This document shows, piece by piece, positions 34,701 through 45,400 of a DNA stretch of 64,000 nucleotides. How positions within the stretch are numbered: position 1 is the first letter of the stretch; the number at the start of each line of letters is the position of its first letter. The DNA is from Glandiceps talaboti (lineage: Eukaryota > Hemichordata > Enteropneusta > Spengelidae): the NCBI RefSeq assembly GCF_964340395.1, contig NC_135562.1:20654626-20718625 (forward strand), given 5' to 3'. The position numbers were made by a program, and so were the translations under genes. Below the pieces are notes generated by a model. It was not told where the DNA came from. It saw only the letters and a list, made by a program, of their open reading frames with translations, and made no database searches.

Positions 34701-37548
34701 ATAACTTATTTGTTACTACCTGATTGTTTTTTGAAAGTGCTCACAAAGTTCATAATACACATTCTGCAGTCAGAGCTAGAGATGAACTACCGGTACATCC
34801 AAAAAAAGACAGCACAGATTTTTAAGAAACTGTTTGTATATAATGGAGTAAAAATATGAAAATATGGAGTGTACTACTCTTCAGTCTTTTTAAACATAAA
34901 TGTAAATGACATCATTTCGTAAATAGTTTTGTAGTTGTCAATTGGTCCTTGACTACCAATTCCATTTATGGCTTCCTATACAGTTGTATTTGTTTACTTC
35001 TATGTATTTTAGTTTTTAAATTTTTCTCTCATCTCAACATCTGTGTAAGAAGAGCCTTTGGCTTAACAGTATATCAAGTTTAAATAAACACTATTAAGTC
35101 AAGGATTAATTCCCCCCCCCCCCCCTTTCTGTCCAGTCTTTTTGTGAGTGTTTCTTGTGGTTTGTATATTTTATTTTTTGGCAAAATTTGAATAAAATTT
35201 GTTAATGGGAAAAAAGGATGAATTATACAAGGTGTGTAAGTGTCAAGTTATGTATTCTACTAACTAGTCGGCTCTATTTGGAGTGATTATATCTTACTAA
35301 TACCACGGCTCTATTTGGAGTGATGACTTGATGATATTCATTATACAACATTCCAATCTCACATTTACATAGAAGCACTCACATTCATGCTCAAACCAGG
35401 TCACATTGATCTGTTGTCAGGGGCAACATAATATTATAATAGTAATACATTGTACATTGCATTCTATTTCAGAACTCCCAGTCTTGTAAACTTTGGTCTC
35501 ACAGAAGAGTTCCCACGGATACCAGACTATGAAGGTCTACAGCAGACACCCACAATTGAAGTAATTGGGGATCTTCGTCATGTGTTAGTATATCCTTCAG
35601 TCCTCTTTTCATGTTCTTTCCATACCAACTTTCAGCAACATTTTGCTGTTTTATCAGTATGTGTTGAATTTATGTTCAAATGAAATGTGTCCAATGTCCT
35701 AGACTGATCCTTAGAAAGGAAAGCACTTTGACAAGTCAAAAAAATGTGAGAACATTTTGGCAAAGGTCAAACCCAGGCAAATATGTTTAAGTGTTGGGGT
35801 ACAAGCACTCGTGAAGTTGCTAGATCATACAGAACTATATCTATGACAATGAGGCTGAACAGTGAACAACCAACACAACTCTGTTGTTCACTGTTTGGTA
35901 TGACGGGCTCACTGTCGTTGTTGTAGTTCTTAATGATCTAGCAATTTCACAAGCACCTGTTGGTGGGGGTAGGGTGGGGTGGGGTTGGGGTAGGGTGGGG
36001 GAGGGCTAGTCACAATTGGTACTCAGATTTTAATGTTTTTTGGCATGATACAATGTTCCAAATCATACTCACAAACCAATAATACATAGATCTCTCGGTC
36101 ACTGACCAGACATTCTCAACACTTCTTTTATTTCATCTATCTACCAGACATGCAATGACCATCTCTGCAATACTGAAGGCAAGACATTTCAGTAATATAG
36201 CATTTATATCAGATTGCACTGCAGAGTCTAAGCCTGGAGAGAAAGTCAGCTACAATAATAGAGAAAGTAAGTTTTCTTTTAACATAGAATACACACCTCA
36301 GGGACAAATTTCACTGAATATCAAACTTCTTCAATTCTCTCCAAACTTTGCAATTATCAAAGATTGTTTTTGGTCCTTTTGAAATAAAAAAAAAGAAATC
36401 TAGTGGTTCATTGCCTTGATTTCAAAGAAACTGACAATCTTTGTATTTTCCCATACAGTGAACACACAAGCTGGGGACTCTGTCTTCGACTGAAGGCTTG
36501 TTTTACATACAATGAGCTGATTGACACAGCTAAAGTTGTTATAACATGAAGTATTATTCAATTATTTCTTACAGTGCAAGTATCGGAGGATGGTAAATGT
36601 TTATACATATCTGGAACCAATACACTGGCAGGAAGTTGTTGTTCTGTAATGGACGCCTTCCTGTCATTGGTTGATGTATTTAATGTTAATATAGCAGAAG
36701 CCGTTGCCATGGTGTCTGAAACACCAGCAAGGTGGGTACTCATCAGTGTGCTTACAGTACTTCCAATCAAAGTATGAACAATGATATGAAACCATATTGA
36801 TACATCACTGAACTTGTCTTGATGAATTGATATAGACTTAGGTATAGTAGTCATAAACATTACCTACACTCTCATTAAAGATTATGCCACACAACATGCA
36901 TTGAATTATTCATTATAACTAAACCTAGACACTCTCTGTCTCCGGAGTGTTGAAAGGGCTGTTCAGGTATGTACCAATATCAACCACATAACTGTACTTG
37001 AATATCCTTGTACTGTGCATGCCCTAATCAACTAAGGACTAATGATTCGTGGCGTGTTACTATGACCACTCCCAATCACTCGGGACTTTGCGATAACATG
37101 GAGCATTGCAATAAGATGTCGTCAACAAATGGTTAGCCCTATGTGGTCACTGAGGGCCCACAGTACAAGGATAGTCCAGTACAAATTATGCAGTAGACAT
37201 ACATACAAAACAGTCCTTTTAGCAATGCGAAGCTCCTAGGACTAGGAGAGAGTCTAAAATAAAGCCAATCTATTGGCTGACATAATCTCAGCTAGATGTA
37301 GGGTGATGTCTAACAACAACAAACCTTGGTTACTAAGTGTCACATTAAAAATGTGTTATGATTGAAGTTATCACACACTTAATCAATCTTATGGCTGTCT
37401 GTCTTTTCCTACTGTTATTTTCAGAATAGCTAAGTTGGACCATGTTGGCAAGATTGAGGTTGGAAGAAGGGCAGACTTGTTGTTATTTGATGATAAACTT
37501 AAACTTCAAAAAACTTTGATTGCTGGAGAAGTGGTCTACTCAGTTTGA
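27664..37548 (+). CDS. AMDHD2/NagA-like amidohydrolase, ten exons
   Basis: Exons 27664-27772, 29268-29369, 30716-30754, 31461-31630, 32153-32319, 34115-34243, 35473-35583, 36148-36266, 36575-36731 and 37425-37548 keep frame and give 408 residues, the usual NagA length. The family removes acetate from N-acetylglucosamine-6-phosphate in the cytosol, feeding amino sugars back to glycolysis or the hexosamine pathway. Landmarks: PGFIDIHHHG (H66/H68), E140 in GEGP, H204 in SLGHD, H229 in THLCN, D298 (general base) in ISDC, and GTNTLAGS. The HxH pair, from memory not kept in vertebrate AMDHD2, resembles the bacterial two-metal type. The substrate-loop block usually reading DGxH is DLRH here. Intron 4 is GC-AG. 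This may be a paralog rather than the strict AMDHD2 ortholog, so no symbol is given. Confidence 0.9.
28263..28292. repeat. Short hairpin AGCATGGAGGT/ACCTCCATGCT
   Basis: Perfect 11-bp arms around a loop of about 9 bp. A longer relative, CATGGAGGTATTAG to AACCTCCATG, is at 58325-58370. This suggests a dispersed foldback element reduced to its ends. Confidence 0.7.
28393..28518. repeat. 32-bp tandem repeat, 4 copies (intron 1 of AMDHD2-like)
   Basis: The unit is CACCCCAATATTAACTCGTC followed by CCAATTTCAACT. The unit itself looks like an older duplication of a 16-bp word (CCCAATATTAACTC against CCCAATTTCAACTC). Confidence 0.92.
29339..30316 (+). repeat. 49-bp minisatellite built from the end of exon 2 and its splice donor, about 20 copies
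   Basis: The first unit is the last 31 coding bases of amidohydrolase exon 2 plus the donor GTATGTATACTGTA. About 19 further copies follow in intron 2, each repeating GGTTTATTGACATCCACCAC, CATGGCATGG and a GTATGTAT donor. Early copies are near-identical to the exon. Later ones drift to GGATTTATTGACATTCACC and gain TATACAG, an acceptor-like end. Confidence 0.95.
30612..30667. repeat. Degenerate copy of the 1671-1780 palindrome
   Basis: CCCAGACTCTTGCCTGGGG and GGTCTCATAGGCAGAGCCCT match the two arms of the palindrome at 1671-1780 with an internal deletion. It lies just upstream of the exon 3 acceptor at 30714-30715. Confidence 0.7.
31905..32083. repeat. Compound (CA)n / (TACA)n / (TA)n microsatellite
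   Basis: Runs of ATAC, CA and CATA with brief interruptions inside the GC-AG intron of the amidohydrolase. Open frames on both strands here are repeat artefacts. Confidence 0.93.
32322..34060. repeat. 55-58-bp minisatellite, about 31 copies, starting at the exon 5 splice donor
   Basis: The basic unit is GCAAGCATTCACTCCATACA, GCCTGTGTACTCTAGTCTTT, GCAGTACACTGGATG. A longer type has ATTAG in place of the A after GGC. The array starts 2 bp into intron 5 (GAAAG|GTGAGCATTCACTC). A higher-order period of about 674 bp is visible: the unit with GTATTCTGTCCATATGCATA occurs at about 32826 and 33500 with matching neighbours, and a related one near 34009. Confidence 0.96.
34673..34702. repeat. (CA)n microsatellite
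   Basis: About 14 CA dinucleotides in intron 6 of the amidohydrolase gene. Confidence 0.95.
35801..36005. repeat. Foldback element abutting a G-quadruplex-type G-run tract
   Basis: GCACTCGTGAAGTTGCTAGA near 35805 is inverted at about 35932-35955, and the inner pair AACAGTGAACAAC/GTTGTTCACTGTT is perfect. Directly after the right arm, 35964-36005 holds seven or more runs of 3-5 G separated by T, TA or TT, on the coding strand of intron 7. Confidence 0.75.
36993..37183. repeat. MITE-like foldback in intron 9
   Basis: TGTACTTGAATATCCTTGTA followed by CTGTG and GCCCT at the left is matched by the inverted AGGGC, CACAGTACAAGGATAGTCCA, GTACA at the right, giving arms of about 31 bp. A GACCAC/GTGGTC pair lies inside. 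Total about 190 bp, with no coding capacity. Confidence 0.7.
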
Positions 37549-37943
37549 AGTTAAGAAGAATGTATTGTATAAATATCTAGGTTTCAAAATGGAATAAGAC
37601 ATTTGGAATAAGACATTTTTTTAATGGTGGTGTAATTATGTAACATTCCATGAATTACTGATTTCAGGTAGAATGTAGACCCCCCACCCCCACCCCCTGA
37701 TAGCCTCTAGACTAGTTTCAAAGCCACAGATAGCCTCTAGACTAGGTCCTACTGGAAAGTCTGAATGGCATTTAATCATTCTCAGTCAGTGTTCAACAGT
37801 TGAAAATTTTATTCCATATTACTTGACATCAGTGTGTGCTCTCTAATAGTCAATTTCATTTGATGTGCCACTGACACACAGTACTTAACTTTCTAGTGGT
37901 GCAAAAGACTTGCTCAAGTTTCTGGGCTTTTTCATTTTATTTG

Positions 37944-37949
37944 AATAAA
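37944..37949 (+). terminator. Candidate polyadenylation signal of the AMDHD2-like gene
   Basis: AATAAA lies 396 bp after the stop codon, followed by an A-rich stretch and a T/G-rich stretch (TTGTTTT, TTGTGTTC), as expected for a 3' processing site. Confidence 0.55.
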
Positions 37950-38081
37950 AAAAATTGTTTTAAAAACAATTGTGTTCTTTTATGAAATAGTGATCTGAGT
38001 GAGTGATTGTAAACAGTCAGGTGAATAATAAACCCTTGGGAGACTACTAGTACTTGTAACTGGGGAAAATGAAAAAATTAG

Positions 38082-38147
38082 AAATTTTCCTTTTACAAAA
38101 TTTGAAATGTTTTGTTGTTCATTTCAAATTTTGTAAAGGAAAATGAA
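38082..38147. repeat. Hairpin with 25-bp arms
   Basis: CCTTTTACAAAATTTGAAAT faces its reverse complement across the spacer TTTTGTTGTT, with a one-base indel. Looser inverted similarity (CCCTTGGGAGACTA against ATTAGTCCCTTGGG) extends outward, suggesting a small foldback transposon. Confidence 0.75.
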
Positions 38148-39254
38148 CAATAAATTCAAAACATTTGATGATTACAAGAAAGTAAAAAACATTCCCAAGG
38201 GACTAATCCCAGTCTTGTGGTTTAATATCTAGTGGTCCCTATAACAAGAAAACATGGTTTGTATCATTTTGACTTGCATATTAACAAGTTACTAGTATTG
38301 TAATGTCATAGAGGGCGCACTCGACCAAGTACACTATTCTAGTTTGACTTGGAAAGCCCTGGAGAAACATGAGTCAAATGACGTCAAGTAACTTTTCAAT
38401 ATTTTTAATTTATTTTGACAGAATGAACCTAACAGATTGACATGTACAACAGCAAATTTATTTTTTGTGCTATAATAGGGTAGGTTTTAGAATATTACTC
38501 TTGTTTAGAAATCTCTTTTTATATATATTAAGCTACAAGTGCTGGCTTATAAGCAAAACTGTGCCACTAAATCATCAGTAACTACTGGGGCATCAAAGAA
38601 ATCCATGCAACATAGATTATGAACCCTACAATAACAAAAAATCATGATACTATCAAATCAAATACAGTGATACATTGCTATATTTCAAACCCAGATCAAA
38701 GAAAGAAATCATCTTTATACATTGGTTTTATGATATTCAAGGTATCTCATTTTTATCTACAATTTTTTTTTATAATAAAGATTTAACACATTTTCAATTA
38801 TTTGCACATAATTTTTATTATATTCCTTCAAAATGAAACATTATCCTGAATTATATTATAGCATTACCAATTCCAGTGAATTTTGTGACGTCATCGCTGT
38901 ACATTATTACTGATAATGTACTCCGTTATTGGGCATCGCGGCCCCGGAACGCGCATAACAATACAAGCTTATTTGTTCTGTTTCTTCATACGACTAGGTA
39001 TTTTTTCGAAATGTATGTTGTTACTTATGATTGTCATTTCCACTGTTTTAAAATACAACGCATTCATGAAACAAATTTGTGTTCACAGCAGTTCATTGGA
39101 ATGTATATGTGTGTGTACGTGTACGTATGTGTGTCGCTATGATTAGTATTCAGCTTCCGGGCTGAACATGGCAGACGATGTTCAGCGCTGTGTATATTAT
39201 ACGTTGTTTTGCGTTTCACGGTCTACAAATTCACTGGAATTGGCAAAACTATAA

Positions 39255-39408
39255 AATAATAACAATAATGTACGTCCTCCTAGTCCATAATGGACTCAAG
39301 CAAACTTTGCACTCCATAATGGGCTCGGCTGTTGCCTCGCCCATTATGTTGTTCAAAGTTTGCTTTCGTCCATTATGGGCTGGGAGGGCGTACATTATTG
39401 TTTAAATA
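39255..39408. repeat. Foldback element with CCATTATGG words
   Basis: AACAATAATGTACGTCCTCC at the left is inverted at the right (GGAGGGCGTACATTATTGTT). The inner words AGCAAACTTTG/CAAAGTTTGCT and CCATAATGGGC/GCCCATTATG are also inverted. The interval 37950-39254 otherwise shows no gene, and 39420-39468 is an ATTAT-type simple repeat. Confidence 0.8.
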
Positions 39409-39665
39409 TTCTGTTAGGTAATTATATTATATTATATTATACTATATTATATTATATTATATTATACATAACCTTTTCACTACTAAACTCCGAGATGAAA
39501 AGTTTCACGACTCAAATCTTCTTTGTCCTAGTTAGTCATCACATGATTATAAAAATAAATTATTGGATCATTAAAGGGCCCACAAGATTTGAAATACAAT
39601 TTTTTAAAATAAAAATGTATGTGTGGTTAAAAAAAGACACTGAATCTCTTATGTGCTTTTATGAG

Positions 39666-41583
39666 AATTACACCAATGCCAAGTATTGATAGAATTCATA
39701 ATTACACCAATGCCAAGTATTGATAGAATTCATAATTATACCAATGCCAAGTATTGATAGAATTCATAATTACACCAATGCCAAGTATTGATAGAATTCA
39801 TAATTACACCAATGCCAAGTATTGATAGAATTCAGAATTACACCAATGCCAAGTATTGATAGAATTCAGAATTACACCAATGCCAAGTATTGATAGAATT
39901 CAGAATTACACCAATGCCAAGTACTGATAGAATTCAGAATTACACCAATGCCAAGTATTGATAGAATTCAGAATTACACCAATGCCAAGTATTGATAGAA
40001 TTCAGAATTACACCAATGCCAAGTATTGATAGAATTCAGAATTACACCAATGCCAAGTATTGATAGAATTCAGAATTACACCAATGCCAAGTATTGATAG
40101 AATTCAGAATTACACCAATGCCAAGTACTGATAGAATTCAGAATTACACCAATGCCAAGTACTGATAGAATTCAGAATTACACCAATGCCAAGTATTGAT
40201 AGAATTCAGAATTACACCAATGCCAAGTATTGATAGAATTCAGAATTACACCAATGCCAAGTATTGATAGAATTCAGAATTACACCAATGCCAAGTATTG
40301 ATAGAATTCAGAATTACACCAATGCCAAGTATTGATAGAATTCAGAATTACACCAATGCCAAGTATTGATAGAATTCAGAATTACACCAATGCCAAGTAT
40401 TGATAGAATTCAGAATTACACCAATGCCAAGTATTGATAGAATTCAGAATTACACCAATGCCAAGTATTGATAGAATTCAGAATTACACCAATGCCAAGT
40501 ATTGATAGAATTCAGAATTACACCAATGCCAAGTATTGATAGAATTCAGAATTACACCAATGCCAAGTATTGATAGAATTCAGAATTACACCAATGCCAA
40601 GTATTGATAGAATTCAGAATCACACCAATGCCAAGTACAAGTCATGGTAGAATTCAAAATTACACCAATGCCAAATATTGATAGAATTTAAAATTACACC
40701 AATGCCAAGTATTGATAGAATTCAGAATTACACCAATGCCAAGTATTGATAGAATTCAGAATTACACCAATGCCAAGTATTGATAGAATTCAGAATTACA
40801 CCAATGCCAAGTATTGATAGAATTCAGAATTATACCAATGCCAAGTATTGGTAGAATTCAGAATTATACCAATGCCAAGTATTGATAGAATTCAGAATTA
40901 CACCAATGCCAAGTATTGATAGAATTCAGAATTACACCAATGCCAAGTATTGATAGAATTCAGAATTACACCAATGCCAAGTATTGATAGAATATAGAAT
41001 TAGACCAATGCCAAGTATTGATAGAGTACAGAATTACACCAATGCCAAGTATTGATAGAATTCAGAATTACACCAATGCCAAGTATTGATAGAATTCAGA
41101 ATTACACCAATGCCAAGTATTGATAGAATTCAGAATTAGACCAATGCCAAGTATTGATAGAGTACAGAATTACACCAATGCTAAGTATTGATAGAATTCA
41201 GAATTACACCAATGCCAAGTATTGATAGAATTCAAAATCACACCAATGCCAAGTATTGATAGAATTCAGAATTACACCAATGCCAAGTATTGATAGAATT
41301 CATAATTACACCAATGCCAAGTATTGATAGAATTCAGAATTACACCAATGCCAAGTATTGATAGAATTCAGAATCACACCAATGCCAAGTATTGATAGAA
41401 TTCAGAATTACACCAATGCCAAGTATTGATAGAATTCAGAATTACACCAATGCCAAGCATTGATAGAATTCAGAAATACACCAATGCCAAGTATTGATAG
41501 AATTCAGAATTACACCAATGCCAAGTATTGATAGAATTCAGAATTAAACCAATGCCAAGTATTGATAGAATTCAGAATTACAC
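39666..41583. repeat. 34-bp minisatellite, about 56 copies
   Basis: The unit is GAATTACACCAATGCCAAGT followed by ATTGATAGAATTCA. Every full copy carries GAATTC. Variation is mostly single-base (CATAATT, AATCACACC, AGTACTG), and long internal stretches are identical, so the array is recently homogenised. It lies between the 3' ends of the amidohydrolase and the ZNF451-like gene. Confidence 0.97.
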
Positions 41584-42131
41584 ATGATAGAATAATGACT
41601 CAATACTAGTATACAAGATTTTTTTCAAAGAAAAATTAGAAGTTCAAGTGATACAATGTTCTCTAAGATGCAATGCACATGGTTGTTGTTTCTGACATTA
41701 AATTTGACACATTAATATAATTAATCATTATTCAAGGCAAACAAAAACAGGCTGCAAGTTCAGGTTCCTAGCTGGTCACACAAACCGTTCGCCCATCATG
41801 ACTCCACTGATACACATAAATGAAAAAAGTGTGATCACTCTGCTCAAAGTCATGTACTAGCAATGTTCTTGATCTTTATTTGTGTTTCATGGTCTGACTT
41901 TTTAGACACTTCATGATACAGGAATGTTGACGTTGCCATGGTGATTCACTCTTTGGACAATATGTTTTTTACATAAACAGACTACTTCAAAACCAAACAA
42001 CAACGTTAACAACAGACATGGCACACTCAGTTTGACATTGGATCGACATTAGCATTCTACATAGGTATTATGATCACACAATACTGATAATGTGTAAACT
42101 AGTACATAGAGTAGTCCATACTGCTCTTACT

Positions 42132-42137
42132 TTTATT
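42132..42137 (-). terminator. Candidate polyadenylation signal of the ZNF451-like gene
   Basis: AATAAA on the minus strand, 282 bp beyond the stop. A second candidate lies at 41875-41880. Bases 41584-42131 hold no other feature. Confidence 0.4.
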
Positions 42138-42418
42138 GTGTACGTCACAGTCACTGACTGTGTTGTGTTCTATTTCATCCTGTGTGTGCCTCTTGTCTGT
42201 TGTTGTTAGTTGAGGGCTTAAACTGTGCCTATGTTTATATCAAAAACATTCTGTCCAAATGACTGAAATGCCATGGCAACATCAATTTTCCAGTAATTCC
42301 TCCCCCCTGGTTAAATTTGAAAAATTGATTTAAGTTCATCAAAATGGGATAACTGCAAAATTTTACATTTCAATACGTGAAAATATTCATGATTATATTA
42401 AGAGTCTCTCTCTTTGTT

Positions 42419-45400
42419 TTACTCCGACTGCAGTACTTCCATCTTATCCAATTGTTGATGTAAATTTGCTTCACTTTCCTGTTTTTCATAACGGTCATAG
42501 ATAATTTCATAAACCAAGTCACCATTCTTAGCCCTTGGGTCCAGTAAATGAGCCTCTCGGTTGGTGTTTATCAGCTGTTGTTTGAGTTCCTTGAAACCCC
42601 GATCTGATGACAATATGATGAACGGTATTTCCTTGGGAAGCTGAACATCCAATCTTCCAGCCTGTCACACAAAAGTGAAATTAAGTTATCTGTGCCTTGG
42701 AGAAAGCTATTCATATTTGTTCATGCCAAATTGATACAAGTTATTCTCCATTTTTAGCAGATTTTCAGGGGTATTGTTTTGTACTTTGGTATGGGTTTTG
42801 GTGGGTTTATTTAGACCCCCCCCCCCCCCCAGTTAAAAATTAACACTCCCTAAGTTAGTTTTTGGCACATCTGATTTTCACTTTATAACTTTTATTTCAG
42901 GAAAGAATTACAGAAATAGTCCATCTATGGAATGGTGTCAACATTTTGTTCTAAAGGGGTCAAAATAATTACTTATCAATGTTTATTGTGGGGGAAATTT
43001 TGTGAAAATGTGGTGAAATCTGTTTTAAAATCATGAAAATTGAGTGTCTATGTCCAAAGTGCATCAAATACAACACAAAATCTTGAAAGGATTTTATCAG
43101 TAATGCTCAATTGTCAGCACCATTACATTCAGATTTTGAGTGAGAGAATCAGTAAATTCCTGCAATAGTACTGTATTGCTTCTTGCTCATCTTGGCTTTA
43201 AATCAAGGATTTTCATTTAAAACGAATTTCCTTTCTAAGCTAAAAAGACAATATATGATGATTTCTTACCTGAATACAAAGAGCAAAATCTGCTGCATTC
43301 TTTGTAGAGCCACATTTGGGATGCACATGGAATCCCCTACATACCAGCTGATAATCAAATGCCACACAGTTCTTTGGAATACACCATACATGGGCTCCAC
43401 CATAAAAACCCAACACATATGTTTTTGGGGGAAGAAATCTACCAGTGGGTAACTTTTGGAAGAATGATGTCCAGTTGTCAAGATCAACAAAGATGATTTG
43501 TTTCATCGTTCTTAAATATTCAATTGATGGTGGTCTTGGTAGTATATGCTCTGGTTGCATAACAGGACCATTGCATGTCTTGCGTTGTTGGTGCATGTAA
43601 TTACTCTGAAGCACTGGGTACAGATATGAAAGGTGATGCAAGTATTCTGTGGTATTCAGTGGCAATGATGGATAGTTTAAGTTCAGATTAAAAGTATTGA
43701 TACCTTGAATATTGAGTGCAGATTGCACATTCTTGGGAGATTCAGAAGCGTTTGTAGTTTGGATAGGCAATTGAGTGTCCATGGCCAAGTTCTGAGATGT
43801 AGAAGATTCTGCCTGCTGGTGTTTGGTTGGAATAGTGTCTACTTGGTGATGACTTTTACTAGGAACTGAATTGGTGAGTTTCTTAAAGAAATGCGAGTAT
43901 TGAAGATGTGGAGGATTGCGAGTCTGCATAATAGTTGGTGAATGGTGATTTTGAATAGGTGACAATGGTCGATGAGTGTGATATGGAGAAAAATGGTTTT
44001 GATGATTATAATGTTGTGGATATTTCGCTGTAAGACACATGCTCACTGATGGACGTGGGGTTTGAATACGATATGGATATTGACGAGTTTGGAAAGGAAT
44101 TGATTGATTTTGAGTTTGGCAAAGAAGTGAAGGACGTGTAGGTACAGCCATCAGAGGTTGAAGTTTTGATGGTGGTGACACCTGGGCAGGACTCTTTGGA
44201 GTTGTATTAGATGGAGCAGGTAAATTTGTTTCTTGATACGTAAGACTTGTATTGGATGGCAATGGTGAATTCATTGATACGAATGACTGAATTGTTGAAC
44301 CTGTTGCTATGGCATTATTCAGTTCGGTTTTCTTGGTTGCACAGGTAACTGATTTTAGACCATGATTGAATTTCTCTGGACACTTTGAAGACATATCCAT
44401 TGATTTGGGTATAGTTACGTCTGTACAGCCTTGTTCATTTATTCCAGGTTTCTGAGCTATCTGGGTCGGTAGAATTTGACCTTGATTTGGCAAATGTGTT
44501 GTGTTGCTAGATTTTTCCTGCATCTTTCTGTTTTCTTCAGAGTCACGAACAGTCTGACTCACATTCCAAGGCATTGGCCCAAACTGTGATTTGCTTGGTG
44601 TACTTGTGGACATGCACTGAGACACTTGATTTATGTGTTCATATGATCCCATAGACATTTCCTCAAAATCTCGTTTGTGTGCTTTTGAGGGTACACTTTG
44701 TGATTGTTCTATCCATTTGGCCATAGTGGCTGGGACATCAAGATGTGGATATTCACAATTGTGTGTCTCTGCTGTATCTGTAGTACATGTGCTGTTTTGT
44801 ATTGGTCTAACACAATTTGAACTTAAATCCTTAGCTATATTCATCATTGCACTGTTTTCAACATACTCAGATTGTGGTTGATGACAACTGGTAATGTTTT
44901 GCATGTTACTGATATGTCTTTGCAATGTATATCGTTTTACTGATGTAGATGTTGCATTGCTGTTTTGCTTTGGTCCAAACTGTTTTGGAGTGCTTATGTG
45001 TTCATCAGTATCTTCAGATTCATTCATGCTGCCGATAGTTGAAACAGCAGAAATATAGTTTGCAGTTACTGTTACAGTTGAAGTTTCATGGTCCAAGGTT
45101 TCCATAGGAGTTGCAGAAACCATTGCAGTTGGAGTTTCATGGTCCAAGGTTTCCATATGAGTTGCAGAAACTGTTGCAGTTGAAGTTTCAATGTCCACAG
45201 TTTCCATAGGAGTTGCAGAAACCATTGCAGTTGAACTTTCAAGGTCCAAGGTTTCTATATGAGCTGCAGAAACTGTTGCAGTTGAAGGTTCACGGGCTAA
45301 AGTATCCATTTCATTATAATTGTCAGTTTTATCACCACCATAATCATTCAAGTAATCTGAGAGATCATAATTACTATTGTCATAAAAATGTTCACTATCA

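Noticed and set aside
36441-36545. Possible extra amidohydrolase exon between exons 8 and 9
   Set aside because: Exons 8 and 9 already join in frame with matching phase and family sequence. Inserting this piece adds stops.
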